DNA of 33,665 bases from Porphyromonadaceae bacterium UBA7332 (GCA_002471225.1 DKPO01000045.1:14126-47790), one strand, 5' to 3'. Shown: positions 1-9,062, counted from the first letter of the stretch. Numbers and translations are program-made. Notes: generated by a model from the sequence alone, not told the origin.

Positions 1-317
1 TTAATCTCCTCTCCTGATTTTTTTGAATAACGAACTAGAACACCTTCCTCATTCAATTTTCTTCCAATACGAGTTGCGTTTCCTGATTTAGGATCAACTA
101 CGTTTAGGTTAGAAATGTGAATAGAAGCTTCTCTCTTTACAATACCTCCTTGAGGATTTGCAGCATTAGGTTTGGTATGCTTAGCTACCACATTGATACC
201 TTCTACGATCGCGCGATTTTCTTTCACAAGAATTTCTAATACGCGTCCGGTTTTGCCTTTATCTTTTCCGGTATTTACGTAAACTGTATCACCTTTTTTA
301 ATATGTAACTTACTCAT
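1..317 (-). CDS. rplX: 50S ribosomal protein L24 (3' end cut by window edge)
   Basis: L24 is an early assembly protein of the large ribosomal subunit. Reading the minus strand from the ATG at 317 gives 105 codons beginning MSKLHIKKGDTVYV, with the KOW-type stretch KGDTVYVNTGKDKGKTGRV at about residues 8-26, and ending SGEEI at the window edge. Related Bacteroidales L24 proteins are about 106 residues, so probably only the last codon and the stop are missing. The TTA at bases 1-3 is out of frame and is not its stop. It follows rplN by 19 bases and belongs to the same ribosomal gene train. Confidence 0.95.
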   Translation of the reverse strand, partial: MSKLHIKKGDTVYVNTGKDKGKTGRVLEILVKENRAIVEGINVVAKHTKPNAANPQGGIVKREASIHISNLNVVDPKSGNATRIGRKLNEEGVLVRYSKKSGEEI

Positions 318-336
318 CAGCTTTACTTAATTAATA

Positions 337-702
337 TTAAAGCACTTCTGGTGCAAGTGAAACAATTTTCATATTTGTAGCACGAAGCTCTCTTGCAACA
401 GGACCAAAAATACGGCTACCTCTCATTTCACCTGCATTGTTCAATAGAACACATGCATTATCATCGAAACGGATATATGAACCGTCTGGGCGGCGAACCT
501 CTTTTTTAGTACGCACGATTACAGCTTTAGAAACTGCACCTTTTTTAACATCGCTAGATGGGATTACGCTTTTCACGGCTACAACAATAACATCACCAAC
601 TGTAGCATAGCGTTTTCTTGTTCCACCTAATACTCTGATACAAAGAGCTTGTTTAGCTCCACTGTTATCAGCAACTGTAAGTCTTGATTCTTGTTGTATC
701 AT
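337..702 (-). CDS. rplN: 50S ribosomal protein L14
   Basis: L14 binds 23S rRNA near the subunit interface and contributes to intersubunit bridges. The 121-residue product starts MIQQESRLTVADNSGAK and has the usual family length, with the basic stretch GGTRKRYATVGDVIVVAVK at about residues 26-44. It starts 2 bases after the rpsQ stop, which suggests tight translational coupling, and lies in the conserved order rpsQ-rplN-rplX. Nothing unusual was seen. Confidence 0.97.
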   Translation of the reverse strand: MIQQESRLTVADNSGAKQALCIRVLGGTRKRYATVGDVIVVAVKSVIPSSDVKKGAVSKAVIVRTKKEVRRPDGSYIRFDDNACVLLNNAGEMRGSRIFGPVARELRATNMKIVSLAPEVL

Positions 703-704
703 TA

Positions 705-962
705 TTACTTAGCTCTTTCGATTATTTCAACTAATCTCCATCTTTTTAATTTACTCAATGGACGAGTTTCCATGATTCTAACAGTGTCACCAATGTTACA
801 CTCGTTTTTCTCATCATGAGCATGATATTTCTTCGTTTTATTAACGAATTTACCATAGATAGGGTGTTTTTCTTTCCATTTTACAGCAACTGTAATAGTT
901 TTATCCATTTTGTTGCTAAAAACGACACCTTGTCTTTCTTTTCTTAGCTTTCTTGTTTCCAT
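705..962 (-). CDS. rpsQ: 30S ribosomal protein S17
   Basis: S17 is a primary 16S rRNA binder of the OB-fold type. The 85-residue product, METRKLRKERQGVVFSNKMD, contains the family core KTITVAVKWKEKHPIYGK (about residues 21-38) and the C-terminal block GDTVRIMETRPLSKLKRWR. The length is typical. It sits 13 bases downstream of rpmC and 2 bases upstream of rplN in transcription order, as in most bacterial spc-type clusters. Confidence 0.97.
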   Translation of the reverse strand: METRKLRKERQGVVFSNKMDKTITVAVKWKEKHPIYGKFVNKTKKYHAHDEKNECNIGDTVRIMETRPLSKLKRWRLVEIIERAK

Positions 963-975
963 CAGGCTCGAATTA

Positions 976-1173
976 TTATTGGTTCTCTCTTTGACGCAAC
1001 ACAGTAATCATGCGCGCGATAGTTCTGCGCTGTTGTTTAATAACAGCAGGGCTTTCTAAAGGAGTGATGCTGTGATTTAACAGCGTTTGATTCAATTCTG
1101 CTTCAACAGCAGCAATTTTCTCAATCAATTCCTTTGTTTCAAGTTCTCTAATTTCTGCAATTTTCATACTCAT
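976..1173 (-). CDS. rpmC: 50S ribosomal protein L29
   Basis: L29 sits near the peptide exit tunnel of the large subunit. The 65-residue product MSMKIAEIRELETKELIEK is a short two-helix protein ending in the conserved IKQQRRTIARMITVLRQRE segment. The first ATG overlaps the rplP stop by one base (TAATG), favouring termination-reinitiation. However, relatives usually begin MKIAEIRE, so the ATG at 1167 (63 residues) is an equally good start. Position between rplP and rpsQ is the standard one. Confidence 0.95.
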   Translation of the reverse strand: MSMKIAEIRELETKELIEKIAAVEAELNQTLLNHSITPLESPAVIKQQRRTIARMITVLRQRENQ

Positions 1174-1607
1174 TACGCATTTTGATTTTTAACATCGTAG
1201 TCGCGTCTCACAACTAATTTAGTTGTTACTGGAAGTTTTTGAGCAGCTAGACGAAGAGCTTCTTTAGCTACTTCGAAAGAAACCCCTTCCAATTCAATAA
1301 TAATTCTACCTGGAGTAACTGGAGCTACGAATCCTTCTGGAGAACCCTTACCTTTACCCATACGTACCTCTGCAGGTTTTTTAGTGATAGGTTTGTCTGG
1401 GAAAATACGAATCCAAACTTGACCTTGACGTTGCATATAACGAGTTACAGCAATACGAGCAGCCTCAATTTGACGACCTGTGATCCATTTATCTTGTAAA
1501 GCTTTAATTCCGAAAGACCCAAAAGCCAACTGGTTACCTCTTTGAGCAACACCTTTCATGCGGCCTTTTTGTTGTCTTCTGAATTTAGTTCTTTTTGGTT
1601 GTAACAT
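1173..1607 (-). CDS. rplP: 50S ribosomal protein L16
   Basis: L16 organises the A-site region of the 50S subunit. The product has 144 residues, slightly longer than the E. coli protein, and shows MLQPKRTKFRRQQKGRMKG at the N-terminus. The conserved WIRIFPDKPITKKPAEVRMG stretch (about residues 65-84) and GKGKGSPEGFVAPV (about 84-97) follow. It is 26 bases after rpsC and overlaps rpmC by one base. Confidence 0.97.
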   Translation of the reverse strand: MLQPKRTKFRRQQKGRMKGVAQRGNQLAFGSFGIKALQDKWITGRQIEAARIAVTRYMQRQGQVWIRIFPDKPITKKPAEVRMGKGKGSPEGFVAPVTPGRIIIELEGVSFEVAKEALRLAAQKLPVTTKLVVRRDYDVKNQNA

Positions 1608-1633
1608 CTCTGATAATTGTTTCAGTTAAACTA

Positions 1634-2347
1634 TTACTTTTTCTTTCTCTTGAAACCGCCTTTGTGGTTATTTCCACGACCAGTTTCTTTTTGTGTGTTA
1701 AAAGAAGGAGCTAGATCTTTCTTTCCATAAACTTCACCACGGCAAATCCAAACTTTAACACCTAGCAAACCTACTTTAGTAAGCGCTTCAGCTAAAGCGT
1801 AATCGATATCTGCACGGAAAGTGTGAAGTGGAGTTCTTCCCTCTTTGTACATTTCTGAACGTGCCATTTCAGCACCATTCAAACGACCAGAGATTTGGAT
1901 TTTGATACCTTCAGCACCCATTCTCATAGTTGAAGCGATCGCCATTTTAACAGCACGACGGTAAGCAATTTTACCTTCAAGCTGACGAGCAATATTATTT
2001 GCTACGATAACAGCATCCAACTCAGGTTTTTTCACTTCGAAGATGTTGATTTGAACATCTTTATCAGTGATTTTTTTCAACTCTTCTTTTAACTTATCTA
2101 CTTCTTGACCACCTTTACCAATAATGATACCAGGTCTAGCTGTACATACTGTAATAGTAATAAGTTTAAGAGTACGCTCGATAATAATACGAGATATGCT
2201 TGCTTTAGCAAGACGGGCGTTTAGATATTTGCGGATTTTTGAGTCTTCCAACAAAGTATCGCCGCAGTTTTTTCCGGCATACCAGTTAGAATCCCAACCT
2301 CTTACGATTCCTAAACGGTGGCTAATTGGATTTACTTTTTGTCCCAT
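1634..2347 (-). CDS. rpsC: 30S ribosomal protein S3
   Basis: S3 lines the mRNA entry channel of the small subunit and contributes to helicase activity. The 237-residue protein starts MGQKVNPISHRLGI and carries a type II KH domain whose GxxG loop is GKGG at residues 77-80. The C-terminal S3 domain includes SGRLNGAEMARSEMYKEGR. The tail is lysine rich (GGFKRKKK). It starts 6 bases after the rplV stop. A plus-strand open frame across this gene and rplV is only its antisense shadow. Confidence 0.97.
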   Translation of the reverse strand: MGQKVNPISHRLGIVRGWDSNWYAGKNCGDTLLEDSKIRKYLNARLAKASISRIIIERTLKLITITVCTARPGIIIGKGGQEVDKLKEELKKITDKDVQINIFEVKKPELDAVIVANNIARQLEGKIAYRRAVKMAIASTMRMGAEGIKIQISGRLNGAEMARSEMYKEGRTPLHTFRADIDYALAEALTKVGLLGVKVWICRGEVYGKKDLAPSFNTQKETGRGNNHKGGFKRKKK

Positions 2348-2353
2348 CTTACT

Positions 2354-2758
2354 TTATTTTTTTTTATTATCAATTGAATCAACAAATAAGGTAACGTGGT
2401 TAGAACGTTTGCGGATTCTGTATCCTCTACCTTGCGGAGCAGGACGCATTCTCTTCAACATTGTAGCTGAATCAACAAAAACTGTTGATACATACAACTC
2501 ACCACTTTCTGCTTTACGCTCATTTTTTTGCTCCCAGTTAGCAATAGCTGAACGCAAAAGTTTCTCCATTCTGATAGAAGCTTCCTTCGAAGAGAATTTA
2601 AGTACACCTAAAGCGCGGAATACTTCCATACCTCTAATCATGTCAGCCACAAGTCTCATTTTGCGAGGAGATGTTGGTACACCATTTAACTTTGCAAAAT
2701 ATTGAGTTTTTAGGGCTTCCTTTCTTGCTTCAGCTGAAATATTTTTTCTTGCACCCAT
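2354..2758 (-). CDS. rplV: 50S ribosomal protein L22
   Basis: L22 contacts all 23S rRNA domains and its beta-hairpin lines the peptide exit tunnel, where macrolide-resistance changes arise in other bacteria. The product has 134 residues. The core motif GVPTSPRKMRLVADMIRG is at about residues 26-43, and the hairpin region RMRPAPQGRGYRIRKRSNHV at about 104-123. The hairpin looks intact. It lies between rpsS and rpsC as expected. Confidence 0.97.
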   Translation of the reverse strand: MGARKNISAEARKEALKTQYFAKLNGVPTSPRKMRLVADMIRGMEVFRALGVLKFSSKEASIRMEKLLRSAIANWEQKNERKAESGELYVSTVFVDSATMLKRMRPAPQGRGYRIRKRSNHVTLFVDSIDNKKK

Positions 2759-2796
2759 TATTTTTTAATGTTTTAATCTAATACGAATTCCTGTAA

Positions 2797-3066
2797 TTAT
2801 CTTTTTTTGTTACCACCGTGGCCACGGAAGTTACGAGTTGGTGAAAACTCACCAAGTTTGTGACCTACCATGTTTTCAGTAACATATACAGGAATAAATT
2901 TATTACCGTTATGAACTGCAATTGTATGCCCAACGAAATCAGGAGAAATCATAGAAGCTCTAGCCCAAGTCTTGATAACGTTTTTCTTACCAGACTCTGT
3001 CATTGCTAGCACTTTATTCTCAAGTTTTACGTTGATATATGGGCCTTTTTTTAATGAACGACTCAT
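2797..3066 (-). CDS. rpsS: 30S ribosomal protein S19
   Basis: S19 sits in the head of the small subunit with S13. The 89-residue product begins MSRSLKKGPYINVKLENKV and contains KTWARASMISPDFVGHTIAV and the C-terminal GHKLGEFSPTRNFRGHGG motif typical of the family. It starts 21 bases after the rplB stop. The 38-base spacer to rplV is a little longer than its neighbours' spacers but shows no clear structure. Confidence 0.97.
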   Translation of the reverse strand: MSRSLKKGPYINVKLENKVLAMTESGKKNVIKTWARASMISPDFVGHTIAVHNGNKFIPVYVTENMVGHKLGEFSPTRNFRGHGGNKKR

Positions 3067-3087
3067 AGTTTACTCTAATTAATCAGA

Positions 3088-3912
<825 letters not shown>

Positions 3913-3917
3913 TTTAT

Positions 3918-4208
3918 TTAAATATTGCTATAAAAATCAATTACTTCTCCATCTTTCAAAGTCACATAGGCTTTCTTGAATGCAGATGTTCTACCTTGAA
4001 GAATTCCAGATTTAGTATAACGAGTTTTATTTTTACCTGCATAGTTAACAGTGTTAACATCAACTACAGATACGTTATACATTTCTTCTACTGCTTTCTT
4101 GATTTGAATCTTATTAGCTTCTGGCGCTACACGAAAACCGTAAACATTACGCTTTTCAGTTAAAGCAGTCATTTTTTCCGTTACGATCGGTTTAATAATA
4201 ACTCTCAT
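3918..4208 (-). CDS. rplW: 50S ribosomal protein L23
   Basis: L23 lies at the tunnel exit and docks trigger factor and the signal recognition particle in other bacteria. The 96-residue protein begins MRVIIKPIVTEKMTALTEK and contains FRVAPEANKIQIKKAVEEMY (about residues 25-44) followed by VSVVDVNTVNYAGK, the usual L23 core. Length is typical. Spacers are 18 bases to rplD and 5 to rplB. Confidence 0.96.
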   Translation of the reverse strand: MRVIIKPIVTEKMTALTEKRNVYGFRVAPEANKIQIKKAVEEMYNVSVVDVNTVNYAGKNKTRYTKSGILQGRTSAFKKAYVTLKDGEVIDFYSNI

Positions 4209-4226
4209 TATTCTTTATCTCCCAAA

Positions 4227-4847
4227 TTAAAAGTTATTGATTGCAGCTAATGAAGCTTCTGTTAGAACAAGAGATTTCGCATTAACTACGCCGTAAGTAT
4301 TAAGTTCGTTAACAGTAATAACGTTTGTGCGCTCCAAATTGCGAGCTGACAAATATACGTTATTATTTTGTTCTGCTAAAACCAAAAGTACTTTTTTATC
4401 AGCTACTTGCAATGCTTTTTGCATAGCTACGAAATCTTTAGTTTTCGCTGTTTCGAAATTGATTGAATCAACAACGATAATTGCGTTTTCTTGTGCTTTA
4501 TAAGCCAAAGCTGACTTACGAGCTAAAGATTTTACTTTCTTGTTTAGTTTGAAGCTATAGTTTCTTGGGCGAGGACCGAATACACGAGCACCACCAACCA
4601 ATACAGGAGAGTTGATATCACCTCTACGAGCACCACCAGAACCTTTTTGTCTGATAAGTTTGCGAGTAGAACCAGACATTTCAGAACGCTCTTTAGATTT
4701 ATGCGTACCTTGACGACCATTAGCCAAGTATTGCTTAACATCTAAATAGATTGCGTGGTTGCTTGGTTCAATACCGAATACTGCATCGTTAAGAACAACT
4801 GTTCTTCCTGTATCTTCTCCTTTAATGTTATATACTTTAAGTTCCAT
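4227..4847 (-). CDS. rplD: 50S ribosomal protein L4
   Basis: L4 binds 23S rRNA and extends a loop into the exit tunnel; in E. coli it also autoregulates the S10 operon. The product has 206 residues. The extended loop is visible as STRKLIRQKGSGGARRGD (about residues 61-78) followed by GGARVFGPRPRNYSFKLNKK. Its start codon overlaps the rplC stop by one base (TAATG), a translational-coupling arrangement. I saw no E. coli-like S10 leader upstream of rpsJ, so autoregulation by L4 is not supported here. Confidence 0.97.
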   Translation of the reverse strand: MELKVYNIKGEDTGRTVVLNDAVFGIEPSNHAIYLDVKQYLANGRQGTHKSKERSEMSGSTRKLIRQKGSGGARRGDINSPVLVGGARVFGPRPRNYSFKLNKKVKSLARKSALAYKAQENAIIVVDSINFETAKTKDFVAMQKALQVADKKVLLVLAEQNNNVYLSARNLERTNVITVNELNTYGVVNAKSLVLTEASLAAINNF

Positions 4848-5461
4848 TATTTCTCAATTATTACGATTGAACCTTTAGCTCCTGGCACAGATCCTTTTAC
4901 TAAAAGAAGGTTGTGTTCAGAGATAACTTTTAACACCTGAAGATTTTGTACAGTAACACGAGCGTTACCTGTTTGTCCAGCCATACGCATACCTTTGAAT
5001 ACACGAGAAGGGTATGAGCTGGCACCAATAGAACCTGGTGCTCTCAAACGGTTATGTTGACCGTGAGTTGTTTGACCTACACCACCAAATCCGTGACGTT
5101 TTACAACACCTTGGAAACCTTTACCTTTTGATGTACCAACTACATCAACGAAAGCTGCGTCATTGAAGAAATCAACAGTGATCACGTCACCTAGGTTGTA
5201 CTCTCCTTCATACTTGAACTCAGCCAAGTGTCTTTGTGGCTCAACTCCTGCTTTTTGGAAATGACCCATTTCTGGTTTGTTCGTATGTTTCTCTTTTTTT
5301 GTTTGGAAACCTACTTGAACAGCTTCATAACCGTCTTTGTCTGCAGTTTTAATTTGAGTTACCACACAAGGACCTACTTCGATAACAGTGCATGGAACAT
5401 TTTTCCCATCGGCACTGAAAACGGATGTCATTCCGATTTTTTTTCCTAATAATCCTGGCAT
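4847..5461 (-). CDS. rplC: 50S ribosomal protein L3
   Basis: L3 is an early 23S rRNA binder whose central extension reaches the peptidyl transferase centre. The 204-residue product begins MPGLLGKKIGMTSVFSADGK. It shows the family signature GTSKGKGFQGVVKRHGFGG (about residues 109-127) and then THGQHNRLRAPGSIGASSYP. It overlaps rplD by one base and follows rpsJ by 20 bases. Confidence 0.97.
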   Translation of the reverse strand: MPGLLGKKIGMTSVFSADGKNVPCTVIEVGPCVVTQIKTADKDGYEAVQVGFQTKKEKHTNKPEMGHFQKAGVEPQRHLAEFKYEGEYNLGDVITVDFFNDAAFVDVVGTSKGKGFQGVVKRHGFGGVGQTTHGQHNRLRAPGSIGASSYPSRVFKGMRMAGQTGNARVTVQNLQVLKVISEHNLLLVKGSVPGAKGSIVIIEK

Positions 5462-5481
5462 TTCATTAAAAATTTAAATTA

Positions 5482-5787
5482 TCACACTTTGATCTCAACT
5501 TCTACACCACTTGGCAACTCTAATTTCATTAGAGCGTCAACAGTTTTAGCTGTAGAGCTATAGATATCAATTAGTCTTTTATAAGTAGAAAGTTCAAACT
5601 GCTCTCTTGATTTTTTATTAACGAAAGTAGAGCGGTTTACTGTAAAGATTTTTTTGTGAGTTGGAAGTGGAATTGGACCGCTAACAACTGCTCCAGACGC
5701 CTTTACTGTCTTAACGATTTTCTCTGCTGATTTATCAACCAACATGTGATCGAAAGACTTCAATTTAATTCTGATTTTTTGGCTCAT
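5482..5787 (-). CDS. rpsJ: 30S ribosomal protein S10 (NusE)
   Basis: S10 is a small-subunit head protein and, as NusE, a partner of NusB and NusG in transcription antitermination. The 101-residue protein contains SGAVVSGPIPLPTHKKIFTV (about residues 32-51) and the conserved YKRLIDIY segment. It is the first gene after an 83-base spacer holding two hairpins, so it marks the join between the str part (rpsL-rpsG-fusA) and the S10 part of the train. No promoter consensus was found in that spacer. Confidence 0.97.
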   Translation of the reverse strand: MSQKIRIKLKSFDHMLVDKSAEKIVKTVKASGAVVSGPIPLPTHKKIFTVNRSTFVNKKSREQFELSTYKRLIDIYSSTAKTVDALMKLELPSGVEVEIKV

Positions 5788-5870
5788 ATCAATGAATATC
5801 TATATAATTAATCAAACGCTTTTGATTGTTATCCGGGAAGGGTAAAAAACTCTTCCCGGATTTTATTTTT
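5788..5870. other. fusA-rpsJ spacer with two hairpins
   Basis: This 83-base spacer holds two perfect inverted repeats. The first is a 10 bp stem at 5831-5840 and 5852-5861 (ATCCGGGAAG and CTTCCCGGAT) with an 11-base loop. The second is a 7 bp stem at 5810-5816 and 5821-5827 (AATCAAA and TTTGATT) with a 4-base loop. On the minus strand, which carries the genes, neither stem is followed by a U tract. On the plus strand the larger stem is followed by TTTATTTTTTT, the layout of an intrinsic terminator pointing into fusA antisense. The role is unknown; mRNA processing, stability or blocking antisense transcription are possible. Confidence 0.6.
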
Positions 5871-7991
5871 TTATAGTAAATCTACTCTACCGTTTACTTC
5901 TTTCAATACCTCTTTCGCAGTATTAGCTGATACAGCATCATAGTGAGAGAAAGTCATTGCTGAAGTAGCACGTCCTGAAGTGATTGTACGAAGTGTAGTC
6001 ACATAACCGAACATTTCTGCAAGTGGAGTTTTCGCTTTTACGATACGCGCACCTGAACGGCTTGTTTCCATACCTTCAACTTGACCACGACGTTTGTTTA
6101 AGTCAGAGATTACATCACCCATGTTTTCTTCCGGAGTAACCACTTCAACTTTCATGATTGGCTCTAAAAGAACTGGAGATGCTTGTTCACAAGCTTTTTT
6201 GAATGCTTGGATAGCACAGATTTCGAAAGATAATTGATCCGAGTCAACGTTGTGGTATGAACCATCGATCAAAGTTACTTTCAATTGATCTACATTGTAA
6301 CCAGCTAAAACACCGTTTTTCATTGCAGTCAAGAAACCTTTTTGTACAGAAGGGATAAATTCTTTAGGAATATTACCACCTTTAACCTCGTCAATAAATT
6401 GAAGTTGTCCTTCAAATCCTTCGTCAACTGGTTCTACGCGTACAATGATATCCGCGAATTTACCACGACCACCTGATTGTTTTTTGTAAACTTCACGAAG
6501 TTCAACCGCTTTAGTGATAGCCTCTTTGTAAGATACTTGAGGACGTCCTTGGTTACATTCAACCTTAAACTCACGTCTTAGACGGTCAACAATAATCTCA
6601 AGGTGCAACTCACCCATACCACTAATAACTGTTTGACCAGTTTCTTCATTAGTTGATACGCGGAATGTTGGATCTTCCTCAGCTAATTTTGACAAACCTG
6701 TTGAAAGTTTATCTAGATCTTTCTGAGTTTTAGGCTCAATTGCAATACCGATAACTGGATCTGGGAATTCCATTGATTCAAGAACGATTGGAGCTTCTTC
6801 AGCACACAATGTATCTCCAGTACGAATATCTTTAAAACCTACACCCGCTCCGATATCACCACAACCGATAAAATCTTTTGGATTTTGTTTGTTTGAGTGC
6901 ATTTGGAACAAACGTGAAATACGTTCTTTTTTACGAGAACGAGTATTGTAAACGTAAGAACCTGCATCCAATTGACCTGAATAAACACGGAAGAAACATA
7001 GGCGACCTACGTAAGGGTCAGTAGCAATTTTAAATGCTAGTGCACATAAAGGTTCATCAGATGAAACTTTACGAACAACCTCGATTTCCGGATTGTCAAT
7101 ATCAGTACCAACAACGATAGGGTTATCAAGAGGAGAACCTAAGAATGCACAAACTGCATCAAGCAATTGTTGTACACCTTTATTTTTGAAAGAAGATCCA
7201 CAAAGCATTGGAACAATTGTCATTGAAATTGCACCTTTACGTAATGCTTCAAGAACTTCTTCTTGTGTAATTGTTTCAGGATCTTCGAAGAATTTCTCCA
7301 TCAATGATTCATCAAACTCAGCAACAGATTCAAGCATTTTCTCTCTCCACTCCATTACTTCGTCCATCATTTCTGCAGGAATTTCTTCTTCAGAATATTC
7401 AGCTCCCATTGTTTCATCATGCCAGTAGATAGCTTTCATTTTAACAAGGTCAACAATACCTTTGAAAGTTTCTTCTGATCCGATTGGAACTTGAATTGGA
7501 CATGGGTTCGCTCCAAGAACGTCTTTCAACTGACGTACAACTTCAAAGAAGTTTGCACCAGAACGGTCCATTTTGTTTACGTAACCGATACGAGGCACTT
7601 CATATTTGTCTGCTTGACGCCAAACTGTTTCAGACTGAGGTTCAACACCACCAACTGCACAGAAAGTAGCAACTGCACCATCCAAAATACGAAGAGAACG
7701 CTCTACCTCTACTGTAAAGTCAACGTGACCCGGAGTATCAATAAGGTTGATTTTATATTTATCACCTTTATAATTCCAAGAAGTTGTTGTCGCAGCAGAA
7801 GTAATTGTGATACCTCTTTCTTTCTCTTGTTCCATCCAGTCCATTGTAGCACCACCATCGTGTACTTCACCAATTTTGTGAGAAAGACCAGTATAGAAAA
7901 GAATACGCTCAGAAGTCGTAGTTTTACCCGCATCAATGTGCGCCATAATACCAAGATTTCTGGTAAACTTCAGCATATCATCTTTAGCCAT
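5871..7991 (-). CDS. fusA: Elongation factor G
   Basis: EF-G is the GTPase that drives translocation and, with RRF, ribosome recycling in the cytoplasm. The 706-residue product is full length. The P-loop AHIDAGKT is at residues 17-24, DTPGHVDF at 85-92 and NKMD at 139-142. SGMGELHLEIIVDRL marks domain III, and domains IV-V complete the C-terminus. It sits 36 bases after rpsG in the str order rpsL-rpsG-fusA, so it is the canonical EF-G. Bacteroides also have a second, diverged EF-G elsewhere. tuf does not follow; rpsJ does. Open frames on the plus strand here are antisense shadows. Confidence 0.98.
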   Translation of the reverse strand: MAKDDMLKFTRNLGIMAHIDAGKTTTSERILFYTGLSHKIGEVHDGGATMDWMEQEKERGITITSAATTTSWNYKGDKYKINLIDTPGHVDFTVEVERSLRILDGAVATFCAVGGVEPQSETVWRQADKYEVPRIGYVNKMDRSGANFFEVVRQLKDVLGANPCPIQVPIGSEETFKGIVDLVKMKAIYWHDETMGAEYSEEEIPAEMMDEVMEWREKMLESVAEFDESLMEKFFEDPETITQEEVLEALRKGAISMTIVPMLCGSSFKNKGVQQLLDAVCAFLGSPLDNPIVVGTDIDNPEIEVVRKVSSDEPLCALAFKIATDPYVGRLCFFRVYSGQLDAGSYVYNTRSRKKERISRLFQMHSNKQNPKDFIGCGDIGAGVGFKDIRTGDTLCAEEAPIVLESMEFPDPVIGIAIEPKTQKDLDKLSTGLSKLAEEDPTFRVSTNEETGQTVISGMGELHLEIIVDRLRREFKVECNQGRPQVSYKEAITKAVELREVYKKQSGGRGKFADIIVRVEPVDEGFEGQLQFIDEVKGGNIPKEFIPSVQKGFLTAMKNGVLAGYNVDQLKVTLIDGSYHNVDSDQLSFEICAIQAFKKACEQASPVLLEPIMKVEVVTPEENMGDVISDLNKRRGQVEGMETSRSGARIVKAKTPLAEMFGYVTTLRTITSGRATSAMTFSHYDAVSANTAKEVLKEVNGRVDLL

Positions 7992-8027
7992 CTGTTATAT
8001 ATATTAAGCTTGATTGTAAAAATTGAA

Positions 8028-8504
8028 TTAGAATCTAAAGTGAGCGAACGCACGGTTAGCTTCAGCCATACGGTGCATATCTTCTTTACGCTTATATGAA
8101 CCACCTTGATTATTGAATGCATCAACGATTTCAGCTGCTAATTTATCAGCCATAGTTTTTCCACCACGTTTGCGTGCATACAAAATAAGGTTCTTCATTG
8201 AAATAGATTCTTTACGATCAGGGCGGATTTCCGTAGGAACTTGGAAAGTAGCACCACCCACACGGCGTGATTTAACTTCAACTTGAGGAGTAACGTTTTC
8301 TAACGCCTTTTTCCATATTTCTAGAGAAGACAAAGTTTCGTTTGAAAGTTTGTTCTTAACGATTTCTAATGCAGAATAAAAGATTGTATAAGAAATACTC
8401 TTTTTCCCGTCATACATTAAGTGGTTAACAAATTTTGTAACCTTAACATCACCAAAGACTGGATCTGGCAATACCAGTCTCTTTTTTGGTTTAGCTTTTC
8501 TCAT
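8028..8504 (-). CDS. rpsG: 30S ribosomal protein S7
   Basis: S7 nucleates assembly of the 30S head and lies at the exit channel near tRNA. The 158-residue product starts MRKAKPKKRLVLPDPVFGD. It contains VTKFVNHLMYDGKKSISYTI (about residues 22-41), VGGATFQVPTEIRPDRK (about 82-98) and the C-terminal HRMAEANRAFAHFRF. In E. coli S7 represses its own operon by binding the rpsL-rpsG spacer; here that spacer is 150 bases long and can fold, which would fit a similar role but is not shown. Confidence 0.97.
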   Translation of the reverse strand: MRKAKPKKRLVLPDPVFGDVKVTKFVNHLMYDGKKSISYTIFYSALEIVKNKLSNETLSSLEIWKKALENVTPQVEVKSRRVGGATFQVPTEIRPDRKESISMKNLILYARKRGGKTMADKLAAEIVDAFNNQGGSYKRKEDMHRMAEANRAFAHFRF

Positions 8505-8654
8505 TTTTCTAAAATGTTTTCTTGTTTTTGGTTGCTTTTAATTCACTCTTCAAATCCCCCCGCCGGGTTCATTTACTCAACCTATAGCCTATCAATTAAA
8601 CACTCAGCTCACGCTGAATATAGATAGCCCTTTAGGCAAATCATACGCGCTAAA
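8505..8654 (-). promoter_or_regulatory. Structured rpsL-rpsG intercistronic spacer
   Basis: This is a 150-base gap in a train where most spacers are under 40. On the minus strand, bases 8619-8602 form a 7 bp stem, ATTCAGC and GCTGAGT, closed by the GNRA-type loop GTGA and including one G-U pair. Around it, CTATC (8627-8623) can pair with GATAG (8593-8589), and CCTA (8636-8633) with TAGG (8584-8581). A G-rich run lies at 8557-8569. No promoter consensus was found. In E. coli the equivalent spacer is the S7 autoregulatory site; equivalence here is inference. Confidence 0.4.
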
Positions 8655-9062
8655 TTACTTCTTCTTACCTGTTGCTGCTGGAGCTTGACCTGGCTTCGGA
8701 CGTTTAGCACCATATTTTGAACGTCTTTGAGTTCTTTTGCTCACACCTGCAGTATCTAATGTACCACGAACGATGTGATAACGAACCCCTGGAAGGTCTT
8801 TTACACGACCACCACGCACCAAAACGATAGAGTGCTCTTGCAAATTGTGACCTTCTCCTGGAATATAAGCATTTACTTCCTTAGAGTTTGTCAAACGCAC
8901 TCTGGCAACTTTACGCATAGCAGAGTTTGGTTTCTTTGGAGTTGTAGTATAAACTCTCACACACACACCACGTCTTTGTGGACATGAATCCAATGCAGGA
9001 GCTTTACTTTTGTCCTCTAAAGACACTCTACCTTTTCTAACTAACTGTTGAATTGTAGGCAT
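8655..9062 (-). CDS. rpsL: 30S ribosomal protein S12
   Basis: S12 sits at the decoding centre and controls accuracy. The 135-residue protein begins MPTIQQLVRKGRVSLEDK and has TPKKPNSAMRK at residues 41-51 and GGRVKDLPGVRYHIVRG at 84-100. K43 and K88, the classic streptomycin-resistance positions, are both wild-type lysine, so no resistance allele is seen. The C-terminal tail KRPKPGQAPAATGKKK is longer than in E. coli. It is the first gene of the train, about 135 bases downstream of a consensus promoter. Confidence 0.97.
   Translation of the reverse strand: MPTIQQLVRKGRVSLEDKSKAPALDSCPQRRGVCVRVYTTTPKKPNSAMRKVARVRLTNSKEVNAYIPGEGHNLQEHSIVLVRGGRVKDLPGVRYHIVRGTLDTAGVSKRTQRRSKYGAKRPKPGQAPAATGKKK

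Noticed and set aside
2124..2705. 193-codon open frame on the plus strand
   Set aside because: It is antisense to rpsC and rplV, whose products are unmistakable ribosomal proteins; its translation has no family features.
5831..5861. Terminator of fusA
   Set aside because: On the gene strand the stem is followed by AACAATCAAAAG with no T tract, so it does not qualify as an intrinsic terminator in that direction.
7491..8099. 202-codon open frame on the plus strand
   Set aside because: It runs antisense across fusA and rpsG and reflects their codon use. The Cys/Thr-rich translation is not protein-like.
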